From RGIG3178 sp964533965 (GTDB taxonomy: Bacteria > Bacillota > Clostridia > Christensenellales > QAND01): a stretch of DNA of 64,000 bases. Shown here one piece after another: positions 34,045 through 41,598 of the stretch (positions are counted from its first letter, which is position 1; each line of letters opens with the position of its first letter). The stretch lies in contig CAZHNN010000013.1 of NCBI GenBank assembly GCA_964533965.1, positions 1 to 64,000 on the forward strand, given 5' to 3'. The position numbers and the translations under genes were made by a program. Under the pieces are notes generated by a model. The model did no database searches and was not told the origin of the DNA. It was given only the letters and a program-made list of their open reading frames with translations.

Positions 34045-34629
34045 ATGTTTCATTGGAACGCATTTTTGATCTATGTATTTGTGACGGCGATCACACCGGG
34101 TCCGAACAATATCTTGTCCTTGAGCTACGCGCATCGGTACGGGTTTAAAAAAAGCCTGCCGTTCAATTTGGGTGTGTGGTTCGGGTTTACCGTCACGATG
34201 CTGCTGTGCACGGTGCTAAGCTCTGCGCTATATATGCTGATTCCCCGCATCAAGCCGGTTATGCTGGTGCTGGGTGCGATCTATATGCTCTATTTGGCCT
34301 ATAAGATATTCAAAAGCGGCGCGCATATCCAGGAGAAAGGTGAAGGGAAGGCAAGCTTTCTTTCCGGCATGCTGCTGCAGTTTGTCAACGTAAAGGGCAT
34401 CATCTACGGCATCACCTCGATGTCCACGTATATCCTACCGCATTTCTCGTCCGTGCCGGTGTTGATCCTGTTCGCGGCAATGCTCGCGTTCTTGGGGTTT
34501 ATTTGTACGCTGTGCTGGTCGCTGTTCGGTGCGATGTTCAAAAAGCTGCTCGTCCGGTATGCCAGCATCATCAACGCCGTCATGGCGCTGCTGCTCGTGT
34601 ATTGCGCCGTTTCATTGTTCTTTGATTGA
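34045..34629 (+). CDS. LysE-family amino acid exporter
   Basis: 194 residues from ATG 34045 (GAGGAAAAAG upstream). Five or six TM helices; N-terminal VFVTAITPGPNNILSLSYA is the LysE/RhtB signature with the TPGPNN turn, followed by GVWFGFTV. Members export lysine, threonine, homoserine or cysteine using the proton gradient. Divergent from an XRE-cupin regulator, which suggests induction by the exported amino acid. Substrate not assignable. Confidence 0.85.
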   Translation: MFHWNAFLIYVFVTAITPGPNNILSLSYAHRYGFKKSLPFNLGVWFGFTVTMLLCTVLSSALYMLIPRIKPVMLVLGAIYMLYLAYKIFKSGAHIQEKGEGKASFLSGMLLQFVNVKGIIYGITSMSTYILPHFSSVPVLILFAAMLAFLGFICTLCWSLFGAMFKKLLVRYASIINAVMALLLVYCAVSLFFD

Positions 34630-34685
34630 TGATAACGAAAAACGTGTGATTGTCAATTTTAAAAAATAACGTTTTTGACCTATCG

Positions 34686-34718
34686 GCGCCCTGCTTATGG
34701 CAGGGCGAATCTTTTTTG
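34686..34718 (+). terminator. terminator of the LysE-type gene
   Basis: GCCCTGC-TTATG-GCAGGGC (34688-34706) followed by GAATCTTTTTTGCTTTTTT. Confidence 0.75.
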
Positions 34719-34737
34719 CTTTTTTACAAAAAATGGG

Positions 34738-34765
34738 TTGACATCCAAAACGTTATGTATATAAT
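34738..34765 (+). promoter_or_regulatory. perR-rubrerythrin promoter
   Basis: Perfect TTGACA (34738-34743), 16-base spacer, perfect TATAAT (34760-34765), 54 bases before the perR-type start codon. Confidence 0.82.
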
Positions 34766-34770
34766 AGATT

Positions 34771-34785
34771 TTAGAATTATTCTAA
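34771..34785 (+). promoter_or_regulatory. Per-box (PerR operator)
   Basis: TTAGAATTATTCTAA is a perfect 7-1-7 palindrome and matches 13 of 15 bases of the Per-box TTATAATNATTATAA. Its place just after the -10 fits repression of the perR-rubrerythrin operon by PerR itself. Confidence 0.8.
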
Positions 34786-34818
34786 ATAATAAAATTATTC
34801 CAGAAAGGAGCACCCGCA

Positions 34819-35241
34819 ATGTCACCATGGAACAACCTGACAAAGGAACTGACAGACTTGAACATTAGGCCATCGCTACAACGGGTGATGATTCTGGAAT
34901 ATCTGCGCTCCAAACGCAACCACCCTACCGCGGAGCAGATCTACGACGCGCTCCACGGCAGCGTGCAGTCCATCTCGCTTGCAACGGTATACAACACGCT
35001 TGGGCTGTTCGAACAAAAGGGGCTTCTGCAGGTTCTGAGCGTTGGTGAAAACGAGCACCGTTTTGACGCCACGACACAAGCCCACGGTCACTTTTTGTGT
35101 GAGCAGTGCGGGAAAGTCCGCGATTTCTTCATGGAGCTCGACGATTATGAACACGATCTGCCAAAGGACTTTCTGGTTCGTTACAAGGGCGTGTATTTCA
35201 CGGGCGTATGCGACGAATGCGCAAAGAAACAGGCAGTGTAA
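34819..35241 (+). CDS. perR: Fur-family peroxide regulator PerR
   Basis: 140 residues. Winged helix with HPTAEQIYDALHGS and ISLATVYNTLGLFEQKGLL (recognition helix), metal-sensing region EHRFDATTQAHGHFLC, and two CxxC pairs (CEQC near 95, CDEC near 133) for the structural zinc. The Asp in HRFD is the PerR-type residue that allows iron-catalysed histidine oxidation by peroxide; Fur proteins have Glu there. Rubrerythrin lies 50 bases downstream and a Per-box upstream, both supporting PerR rather than Fur. SD GAAAGGAG. Confidence 0.88.
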   Translation: MSPWNNLTKELTDLNIRPSLQRVMILEYLRSKRNHPTAEQIYDALHGSVQSISLATVYNTLGLFEQKGLLQVLSVGENEHRFDATTQAHGHFLCEQCGKVRDFFMELDDYEHDLPKDFLVRYKGVYFTGVCDECAKKQAV

Positions 35242-35291
35242 GCCAAATTGGCTTTCAAATAGATACAAATTTAAAGCGGAGGAGAATGAAA

Positions 35292-35783
35292 ATGGAAAAC
35301 AAGACGTATAAGGATTTAATGGATGCATTTGCAGGAGAATCACAGGCAAACCGTAAGTATACCGCCTATGCCAAGAAGGCTGAAGCGGAAGGGAAGAAGA
35401 ACGCAGCCAAACTGTTCCGGGCCGCAGCCGACGCCGAAACCATCCATGCCCTAAAGCATTTTGAGGTGGCGGGCAAGGTCGGTTCCACGGCCGACAACCT
35501 CAAGGATGCCGTGGCGGGAGAAACGTATGAGTATAAGGACATGTACCCCGGTTTTGTGACTGACGCCGAAGCAGAGGGGAACAAAGCCGCCCTCATGAGC
35601 TTTAAGAACGCAATGAAGGCGGAGGAGGTTCACGCGAGGCTGTATCAGGAGGCGCTGGAGAGCATCGACAAAACCGAAGAAGTGTTCTACTACCTCTGCC
35701 CGGTTTGCGGCAACATTGAAAAGGCCGTTCCGGACAAGTGCCCGATCTGCGGCGTACCAGGATCAATGTTCATCAAGTACTGA
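35292..35783 (+). CDS. rbr: rubrerythrin
   Basis: 163 residues: N-terminal ferritin-like diiron four-helix bundle (FAGESQANRKYTAYA, then AETIHALKHF and KAEEVHARLYQEAL carrying the Glu/His ligands) and a C-terminal rubredoxin-like site CPVCGN...CPICG. Reduces hydrogen peroxide in anaerobes with electrons from NADH via rubredoxin. The second ATG (35292) has best spacing from GGAGGAG; another ATG lies two codons upstream. Coexpressed with the PerR gene. Confidence 0.95.
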   Translation: MENKTYKDLMDAFAGESQANRKYTAYAKKAEAEGKKNAAKLFRAAADAETIHALKHFEVAGKVGSTADNLKDAVAGETYEYKDMYPGFVTDAEAEGNKAALMSFKNAMKAEEVHARLYQEALESIDKTEEVFYYLCPVCGNIEKAVPDKCPICGVPGSMFIKY

Positions 35784-35816
35784 TTTGCCTGCGGCAAACG
35801 CCGCTTTCCATATAAA

Positions 35817-35846
35817 AACCGCCCGGTTTTCGGGCGGCTTTTTTAT
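35817..35846 (+). terminator. terminator of the perR-rbr operon
   Basis: CCGCCCG-GTTTT-CGGGCGG followed by CTTTTTTA, 35 bases after the stop. Confidence 0.88.
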
Positions 35847-35923
35847 TCGGAGATCAGATCTGAATGACCGTAACGAACAGATAACAGTAAGCCGTAATAG
35901 GCGGCACCCTTTTCGTCTTTGTG

Positions 35924-36697
35924 CTACTTCGCTGCCATCCCGATCACAAATGCCTTTACGGCCGATAGCGTCTTTGCTCCTTCAAGCGACGGATAGGCGC
36001 TTTGATCGTAGATCAGCCCATCTTTTGCTTCCAAAAACGCATACCGTTGGCCGTCCCGAAAGCTGTACTCCGCCAAATCCGAAAGCGCAAGTTTTACGCC
36101 GTCCTGAAGCTCGATCTCATCGTCACCAACAGACGTCGGCATGAAAATACCCTTCATGCCTTTTTTTATCGCAGATACTACACCGCTATCCTCGATCCAG
36201 ACTTCACCCTTTTCCACCGGGCAGCGCAGCAGTATCCTGACGGTATCGCCCGTCTTTATGTTCCCACGGTAGACCTCTTCAGCCCTGATCTTCACAACCG
36301 CCCAGTAGTAGGTCACGTCGGAGCCCATGGCGATCTTGATGTTCCTTGCTTCCGTCACTGTGCCCAAAAAGATTGCGGATGGGTGCTTAAACAATTGCTC
36401 TTCGGAAAACCACATGAGCTTTGCCTGTATCCGCTGTTGCGGCGCGTCCTGCACATATTCCGCGGTAATGCCCTTAGAGGAATTCGGCAGTTGAATATTC
36501 GTTCCCCGGAATAGCGGCAACGCCAGAATCAGGATACCCACAAGGAACACGACGGCTGCCGATGCCCAAACTGCCTTGCCTTTGAATGGTCTTTTATCCG
36601 TTCTCTGCGAGTGCGCAATTCTTTTCAGAGCCTTCTGTTCGAAATCGGCGCTTTGCTTAACGTTGTCCATGGCTTCTTTATACGTCCTTTCAGTCAT
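35924..36697 (-). CDS. membrane protein, probable anti-sigma factor
   Basis: 257 residues from ATG 36697 with GGAGG eight bases upstream. N-terminal cytoplasmic region of about 45 residues with basic helix (FEQKALKRIAHSQRTDKR), one TM helix (about 45-65), and an external beta-rich domain (VTYYWAVVKIRAEEVYRGNIK and following) that looks like an OB- or DUF-type sensor. Gene order and an 8-base overlap with the ECF sigma gene make it the likely anti-sigma. No typical zinc anti-sigma motif (HxxxCxxC) is present. Confidence 0.72.
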   Translation of the reverse strand: MTERTYKEAMDNVKQSADFEQKALKRIAHSQRTDKRPFKGKAVWASAAVVFLVGILILALPLFRGTNIQLPNSSKGITAEYVQDAPQQRIQAKLMWFSEEQLFKHPSAIFLGTVTEARNIKIAMGSDVTYYWAVVKIRAEEVYRGNIKTGDTVRILLRCPVEKGEVWIEDSGVVSAIKKGMKGIFMPTSVGDDEIELQDGVKLALSDLAEYSFRDGQRYAFLEAKDGLIYDQSAYPSLEGAKTLSAVKAFVIGMAAK

Positions 36698-37172
36698 CTT
36701 CAAAGCCTCCCAGCTTGGATTTGAGCAGGCTGCGGCCTCGCGATAGCCGCGTGCCCACCGTAGCGGGCTTGCTGCCTAAGAGTCGGGCTATTTCTGCAAT
36801 CGAATAGCCTTCGTAGTAATGCAGATGAATGGGCAGGCGATACTTTTGGGGCAGTGCCAGCACGGCGGCAAGGATTTCGCTTTGCTCCTTGGGCAGATAG
36901 GCAAGACTTTCGGGCAGATGGTATCTGCTCTTGAACCATCCCGCTTTTACCGCGTTCTTGCTCTTGTTGATCGCCACCCGAAAGAACCAGGCCCTCTCGT
37001 GCTCGCGGCTCTCAAAGGCGGGCTGTGCCTGCCAATAAGCCACAAACACATCCTGAGCGATGTCTTCCGCATCCGCCAAGTTCTTCACATAGGAAAAGGC
37101 AAGACGGATGATGCTCCCCGCATACAGGGCAATGGCCTCTTGCACTGTACGGAGCGTTTCGGTTTCCTGCAA
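36690..37172 (-). CDS. ECF-type RNA polymerase sigma factor
   Basis: 160 residues from a TTG at 37172 (GGAGG eight bases before). Region 2: FSYVKNLADAEDIAQDVFVAYW; the following REHERAWFFRVAINKSKN; region 4: LPIHLHYYEGYSIAEIARLLGSKPATVGTRLSRGR. It recruits polymerase to stress promoters when its anti-sigma lets go. The partner gene overlaps its end by eight bases. Three spaced palindromes lie upstream of its start. Regulon unknown. Confidence 0.88.
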   Translation of the reverse strand: MQETETLRTVQEAIALYAGSIIRLAFSYVKNLADAEDIAQDVFVAYWQAQPAFESREHERAWFFRVAINKSKNAVKAGWFKSRYHLPESLAYLPKEQSEILAAVLALPQKYRLPIHLHYYEGYSIAEIARLLGSKPATVGTRLSRGRSLLKSKLGGFEDD

Positions 37173-37214
37173 GCCATTCACCTCCAATAAGAAAACAAAC
37201 GGGATAGGCGGAAT

Positions 37215-37272
37215 TTTTCATGCCGCATGAAAATTTTTCATACTGTATGACAGAATTCATACAACATGAAAT
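37215..37272. promoter_or_regulatory. three tandem palindromic operators before the ECF sigma operon
   Basis: TTTTCATGCCGCATGAAAA, then TTCATACTGTATGACA, then TTCATACAACATGAAA: 11-bp cores at 37219-37229, 37239-37249 and 37258-37268 share the form CAT-N5-ATG and are 19-20 bp apart, two helical turns. They lie 47-96 bases upstream of the sigma start codon. This is the pattern of cooperative repressor or activator binding. Part of a 440-base gap between the sigma gene and the next plus-strand gene; the rest shows nothing I recognise. Confidence 0.6.
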
Positions 37273-37610
37273 TTCCTGAGGATTTGAGAATGGGATAGAT
37301 ACGGGAGCCTTTGCCTGAGAATTGCATCATGCGTTTTTCAAAGCATGCGGTAAGAGTATATCTTAAAAGACAAGGCGTCAATGCTTTTCAAAAAGCTGTA
37401 TGTGGATGACATTCTCCTGAAGAAGTTAATCCAAATAAGCAAGTAAGCGGCTGAAATATTGGCTGCTTGGCAACAAGAAATATCTATTTTAGTGATACCG
37501 ATTTGTAAGGTATATGATCATACAATAAGCCGATCTCTTTAAATGTGATATAATATATTCAACTGATTATAATAAAATATTCAATGAAGTGCTTTGAAAG
37601 AGGTTCAAAA

Positions 37611-37985
37611 ATGGCAAACATGAAACCTTCGGTAATCAAGGCGCAGGAAAAGGCCATCCTGGTGTTTTCCGGCAAAGAGACTGGCGACAAAAAGGCGGTC
37701 ATACAAGCCCTGTATGACGCTTTGTGCACGAAGCAGCCCTATGCCAAATACCTGCAGAACTCGGACATGACATGGGAGGATATGTATACCATTGCCGAGT
37801 ATATGCGGGGGATTGGGCTCAACTGGGAAAAGGCTTTCTATATGCCCATCCAGCCTTTTTGCAAAGTGAAGTCGCTCCGGTACATCCTTGCGCATAAGCA
37901 GGAGGCCATGGGGTGCAAAGGGCGTGAAGCATTCTTTGGCGTTTACTGGTACCTCAGAAGTTGCTTTGTCCAGTTTCTGGGCTAA
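37611..37985 (+). CDS. hypothetical protein, tandem paralogue A
   Basis: 124 residues from ATG 37611 (AGAGGTTC upstream). Cytosolic, basic-acidic mix, no signal or TM helix. It opens MANMKPSVIKAQEKAILVF and has GDKKAVIQALYDALCTKQPY, an acidic helix around TWEDMYTIAEYMRGIGLNW, and a Lys-rich KVKSLRYILAHKQEAM. The C-terminus has aromatic residues (VYWYLRSCFVQFLG). I do not know the family. The next gene is a close relative. Confidence 0.65.
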   Translation: MANMKPSVIKAQEKAILVFSGKETGDKKAVIQALYDALCTKQPYAKYLQNSDMTWEDMYTIAEYMRGIGLNWEKAFYMPIQPFCKVKSLRYILAHKQEAMGCKGREAFFGVYWYLRSCFVQFLG

Positions 37986-38029
37986 AATTCATAAGCCAAA
38001 GCTAATTGTGTGTAAAGGGAGATCGAAAA

Positions 38030-38416
38030 ATGACACATTCAAATGGCAAGCCTTCTGTGTTCAAGGTAGAGCAAAAGGCCATCCTGGTGTTTTCCGGCAA
38101 AGAGACCGGCGACAAAAAGGCGGTCACACAAGCCCTGTATGACGCTTTGTGCACGAAGCAGCCCTATGCCAAATACCTGCAAAACTCGGACATGACATGG
38201 GAGGATATGTATGCCATCGCAGAGCACATGCGCGGCATCGGGCTCACTTGGGAAAAGGCTTACTACATGCCCATCCAGTCTTTCTGCCGTGTAAAGTCAC
38301 TCAAATATATCCTTGCTCACAAGGAAGAATCTCTGGGGAACAAAGGGACTGAGGAATTTTTAAAGCTGTATGTTTATCTTAAGAGTTGTTTTATCAAAGC
38401 ATTTGGCCTTGTTTAA
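38030..38416 (+). CDS. hypothetical protein, tandem paralogue B
   Basis: 128 residues from ATG 38030 (AGGGAGATCG upstream), 45 bases after paralogue A. The central part (about residues 16-62) is identical at protein level to A except for one residue, whereas the N- and C-terminal thirds differ. The DNA of the shared part (37650-37795 against 38075-38220, constant offset 425) is almost unchanged even at third codon positions. Function unknown. Confidence 0.65.
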   Translation: MTHSNGKPSVFKVEQKAILVFSGKETGDKKAVTQALYDALCTKQPYAKYLQNSDMTWEDMYAIAEHMRGIGLTWEKAYYMPIQSFCRVKSLKYILAHKEESLGNKGTEEFLKLYVYLKSCFIKAFGLV

Positions 38417-38429
38417 CTGCAAAAAGAAA

Positions 38430-38460
38430 GATGCCGCCGATTGACCGGCGGCTTTTTTTA
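38430..38460 (+). terminator. terminator after the tandem paralogues
   Basis: GCCGCCG-ATTGA-CCGGCGGC-type stem (38433-38452) followed by TTTTTTTA. Confidence 0.82.
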
Positions 38461-38610
38461 TACATCGAAACACGTATGGAGCTATGGCAAAATCGATTTC
38501 ATATATGCCTGCATGTTACAATTCTTCCATTCCAAGGCAGGTACACTGTATGCTTCTCTCTACACAGACGCATCGGTATTCGGACTATTTCGTAGATGTG
38601 AAAGCCGTGG
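38433..38610 (+). repeat. direct repeat copy A
   Basis: About 178 bases highly similar to 39674-39855. It begins inside the paralogue-B terminator and ends inside a truncated copy of the first 20 codons of the sugar-isomerase gene (start codon 38550, reading MLLSTQTHRYSDYF, then an unrelated tail). The 350 bases between paralogue B and the poly-serine gene therefore hold a terminator, this broken gene start, and a sporulation promoter. Confidence 0.8.
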
Positions 38611-38685
38611 AGAGACAATCATGTTTAATTACTATCTTTAGTACAGGCTACAATTTAACAGAAATCATACGCAAGTATAGGTGTA

Positions 38686-38713
38686 ACAATTTCATTTATA
38701 TCGACATATCATA
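38686..38713 (+). promoter_or_regulatory. sigma-K-like promoter of the poly-serine gene
   Basis: AC (38686-38687), 17-base spacer, CATATCATA (38705-38713): a full match to the late mother-cell pattern AC-N17-CATANNNTA, 51 bases before the start codon at 38764. Confidence 0.62.
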
Positions 38714-38763
38714 TCATGCATGTTCCTAAAGAACAAAGAAAGAACGTCAGGAGGAAATTTCAC

Positions 38764-39216
38764 ATGTGTAGCCGCAGACGTCGTCGGCACCGTCATTGCT
38801 GCTGCTGTTGCTGCTGTTGCTGCAAGAGGAAACGTAAATGCTCCAGCTCCAGCTCTAGTTCAACTTGCAGCTCCAGTTCCAGCACCAGCTCTAGTTCCAG
38901 CTCCAGCTCCAGCTCCAGCTGCAGCTCCAGACCTAGGCCCAATGGCGATCCAGGGAATATCCTTAGGAATCACCCAAGTTCAAGCTCCAGTTCCAGCTCC
39001 AGCTCCAGTTCCAGCTCTAGCTCCAGCTCCAGCTCCAGCTCCAGCTCTAGTTCCAGATCTAGGTTCAATGGCGATCCAGGGAATATCCTTAGGAATCACC
39101 CAAGGTCCAGCTCCAGCTCCAGTTCCAGCTCCAGCTCTAGCTCCAGTTCTAGCTCAAGCTCCAGCTCCGATTCGAGCTCCAGCAGCACCAGATCAAAGTG
39201 TGGATGTAGAAACTAG
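38764..39216 (+). CDS. poly-serine protein with Arg/His/Cys head, probable spore surface protein
   Basis: 150 residues from ATG 38764, nine bases after a perfect AGGAGG. Head MCSRRRRRHRHC, then nine Cys in a row, KRKRKC, and then three blocks of almost pure serine, separated by two copies of the spacer RPRPNGDPGNILRNHP or SRFNGDPGNILRNHP, ending STRSKCGCRN. The serine codons are AGC/TCC/AGT hexamer repeats, so a second frame (Ala-Pro, start 38720) is also open, but only this frame has an SD. Cysteine-rich, arginine-rich composition and a sigma-K-type promoter suggest coat or exosporium. No homologue recognised. Confidence 0.65.
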   Translation: MCSRRRRRHRHCCCCCCCCCKRKRKCSSSSSSSTCSSSSSTSSSSSSSSSSSCSSRPRPNGDPGNILRNHPSSSSSSSSSSSSSSSSSSSSSSSSSSRSRFNGDPGNILRNHPRSSSSSSSSSSSSSSSSSSSSSDSSSSSTRSKCGCRN

Positions 39217-39224
39217 GCATATTT

Positions 39225-39248
39225 GAGACCAAGCAATCGCTTGGTCTC
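39225..39248 (+). terminator. terminator of the poly-serine gene
   Basis: GAGACCAAGC-AATC-GCTTGGTCTC, nine bases after the stop; a second hairpin GGAGT...ACTCC with CTCTTTA lies at 39357-39380. The following 300 bases to the direct repeat show only short GC hairpins and no gene. Confidence 0.7.
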
Positions 39249-39673
39249 TTGATACATAGCCAAAATGTTTTGAATTTATTGCAACAAATAGCTGATATAT
39301 CCATATAATAGTATTGGTGGAAGCAAAACACCAGGCATGCAAACCTTGACAATAAGGGGAGTGCAAATTTGTACTCCTCTTTAAATAAAGATTCAATATT
39401 GTCTGCTAGAGTAGCTCAGAGTGGTATTTGATCCAAACCCACCCGTCGCCCTAAGGAAATTAATGGGGCAAAGCCCCTTTAACCCCCCAAAAGAAACCCT
39501 CTGGATGACCGTTAAGCTTCCCGCAAAGGAGGTATTTTATCTTGTTTGCAAGAATGTATTTAAACGAATTCATGGGTAAAATTTAACGTATTATAATCAT
39601 TTCTTTGAGAGGTATAGAGATTGTCAAACCAGCTTAATGACTATAAAAAGGATGAGCCACAGCCCCAAATTCT

Positions 39674-39855
39674 GCCGCCGACTGACCGGCGCCTTTTTAT
39701 ACTAACAAATATGTATTGAGCTATCGTAAAATTGATTTCATATATACCGGCATGTTACAATTTATCCATTCCATGGGAAGGCAGGTGCACTGTATGCTTC
39801 TCTCTACACAGACGCATCGGTATTCGGGCTATTTCGGGGATGCGAAAGCCGTGAA
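39674..39855 (+). repeat. direct repeat copy B
   Basis: Counterpart of 38433-38610, including a degenerate version of the paralogue-B terminator (39674-39697) and the true start of the sugar-isomerase gene. It differs by scattered substitutions and a 4-base indel (ATGG near 39776). The two copies flank 1.06 kb containing the poly-serine gene. Confidence 0.8.
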
Positions 39856-40696
39856 GATGCTCTCGCAAGCGGGGTTTGACGCGCTCGATTTCTCCATGCT
39901 GCGCATGAATGACGACAATAACATCCTGTGCTCCGACAACTACAGGGAGCATGTAATGGAAGTGCGTGCCGTGGCGGAAAAGGCCGGCGTTGCCATCACC
40001 CAGGCGCATGCGCCGTTCACATTTAATTGGTCCGACCCGGGAGAATTCGACAATGTCATCATCCCGCGCATCGTCCGGTCTATAGAGATCGCGTCCCTGC
40101 TTGGCGCAAAGCTCATCGTGGTCCATCCGCTGCACCACCTTGTGTACAAAGGGCATGAGAAACAGATCAAGCAAGCCAATATGGCCTACTACCGTTCGTT
40201 GTTGCCTGTCTGCGAAAAGTATGATATCAAAATAGCGCTGGAAAACATGTGGCAGAAAGACAATAGACGCAACTGCATCGTGCAGGATACCTGCTCGTGT
40301 CCCGAGGATTTCATCGACTACCTCGATACGTTGAATGACGATCATTTTGTCGCCTGCCTTGATATTGGGCATTGTGTGCTGACGGGCGAGGACCCCGCGG
40401 AGATGATCCGCGCGCTCGGCCCAAAGCGCCTGCAGGCGCTCCACATCCAGGACAACGACTTTCTCTCCGATGCTCATAGGATTCCGTATACGGGAAAAAT
40501 CGATTGGAACGCCGTCACATCTGCGCTTGGTCAGATCGGTTACCAGGGGGATTTCACCTTTGAGGCTGATCGTGCGCTGTCCTTCTATGACAAGGAGTTT
40601 TTGCCAACTGTCTCAAGGTACATGGTACAGTTGGGCAGGCACATGATCACAAAGATCGAAAAGGCTGCGAATGCGGTGCGGGTAGCCGGCAAGTAA
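39794..40696 (+). CDS. sugar phosphate isomerase/epimerase (TIM barrel)
   Basis: 300 residues from ATG 39794, thirteen bases behind GGCAGGTG; an upstream ATG at 39716 is less likely. Xylose-isomerase-like/AP-endonuclease 2 barrel: VGITQAHAPF-type strand (AVAEKAGVAITQAHAPF), GAKLIVVHPLH, IKIALENM, CLDIGHCVLTG, LHIQDND and FTFEADRAL supply the His/Glu/Asp metal ligands. Isomerases and epimerases of this family act on keto-sugars or inositols. Its 5' end is duplicated at 38433-38610, and it is followed by a tandem array of terminators. Confidence 0.82.
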   Translation: MLLSTQTHRYSGYFGDAKAVKMLSQAGFDALDFSMLRMNDDNNILCSDNYREHVMEVRAVAEKAGVAITQAHAPFTFNWSDPGEFDNVIIPRIVRSIEIASLLGAKLIVVHPLHHLVYKGHEKQIKQANMAYYRSLLPVCEKYDIKIALENMWQKDNRRNCIVQDTCSCPEDFIDYLDTLNDDHFVACLDIGHCVLTGEDPAEMIRALGPKRLQALHIQDNDFLSDAHRIPYTGKIDWNAVTSALGQIGYQGDFTFEADRALSFYDKEFLPTVSRYMVQLGRHMITKIEKAANAVRVAGK

Positions 40697-40723
40697 TACG
40701 ATTGTTAGTTCGGAGATGAAAAA

Positions 40724-40940
40724 GCCGCAGGTTTACCTGCGGCTTTATGTTTCTTCGCAAGAGCAGTTTGGCGACTTTCCGCAGGTTTACCTGCGGATTT
40801 TGTTTCTTTGCAAGAGCAGTTTGGCGACTTTCCGCAGGTTTACCTGCGGATTTTGTTTCTTTGTAAGAGCAGTTTAGCTACCTTTCGCAGATTAACCTGC
40901 GGTTTTTGGTTCTTCGCAAGAGCAGTTTGGCTACCTTCCG
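40724..40940 (+). repeat. tandem array of terminator hairpins, ~53-bp period
   Basis: Four hairpins of the form CCGCAG-GTTTAC-CTGCGG at 40724-40743, 40779-40796, 40832-40849 and 40886-40902, each followed by a T-rich run, separated by a conserved spacer CAAGAGCAGTTTGGCGAC. A partial fifth spacer runs into the stop codon of the convergent gene at 40931. On the plus strand each unit is a plausible terminator for the sugar-isomerase gene. Confidence 0.85.
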
Positions 40941-41491
40941 GCAGAATAGATCTGATAAACGTTGTCGATGTTGTTGGCGATAGAGGTGACTGTCAATTGC
41001 AGAGGATCGATCAGGATGATGTTCCGGCCTCTTTGCTGCGCATATACGAAGGTCTGCGCTGTGTTTCCCTTGTTTCTGCCCCAGACGGCAATCACATATC
41101 CGCTCTGGTCCACCATGTGTCTATTCCTTTTTTGCTGACAACCCGGTGAATAACGCGGCTGCATCACGGTTTCCCTGTCGGCCTTCGCTACGTTGGCAAA
41201 GTAACGGTTGCGTTCCTTTTCAAGCCAATGGGCTGCTTGTGCTTCATAGGGGAGGACGCATTCAAGTACTACGGGGTATTTTTTTCTCAATTCGAGCACG
41301 ATTTCCGCCGCATAGGTGTCTACGCCTCGTCCCATCCCGGTTAAAAAACGCGTTACACCATGCTTTACAATCAGGTTTTCCGCTTGTCGGTACATCAACT
41401 CTTTTAAGATCTTGCAATCCGGGTTTCCTTCGAAAAGCTTAAGCGTGAGCTTTTCTGGCCTGTCTCCTGTGAAGCAGCACGTCTTTTTCAT
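40931..41491 (-). CDS. SLOG-family protein (DUF1273/YpsA-like)
   Basis: 186 residues from ATG 41491 (GAGGCG upstream). Starts KKTCCFTGDRPEKL, the FTGHR/FTGDRP signature of YpsA-type SLOG proteins, has RFLTGMGRGVDTYAAEIVL (the GMxxGxD nucleotide/ligand loop), VLECVLPYEAQ and VIAVWGRNKGNT. The Rossmann-like domain is predicted to bind a nucleotide-derived signal. Role unknown. Its 3' end is part of the tandem repeat array, so the last codons (SAGR) come from the repeat. Confidence 0.82.
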   Translation of the reverse strand: MKKTCCFTGDRPEKLTLKLFEGNPDCKILKELMYRQAENLIVKHGVTRFLTGMGRGVDTYAAEIVLELRKKYPVVLECVLPYEAQAAHWLEKERNRYFANVAKADRETVMQPRYSPGCQQKRNRHMVDQSGYVIAVWGRNKGNTAQTFVYAQQRGRNIILIDPLQLTVTSIANNIDNVYQIYSAGR

Positions 41492-41598
41492 GCCATTCGC
41501 CTCCACTTCACCTTAATTTGTTTTGCTAGTATAGCAGGGAGGGTTGTTTGTGCGATATATCCCACTCAAAACGTTTACTGTCTATTTACAATTACCGT

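Noticed and set aside
37651..38220. CRISPR-like repetition
   Set aside because: Two copies of coding sequence only; no short regularly spaced repeats with unique spacers anywhere in the window except the terminator array, which has constant spacers.
38720..39226. Ala-Pro frame as a separate gene
   Set aside because: No SD at its ATG; listed as a finding because of the dual open frame but not as a gene.
39221..39670. Hidden gene between the poly-serine gene and the direct repeat
   Set aside because: All frames are short with stop codons; only hairpins are visible.
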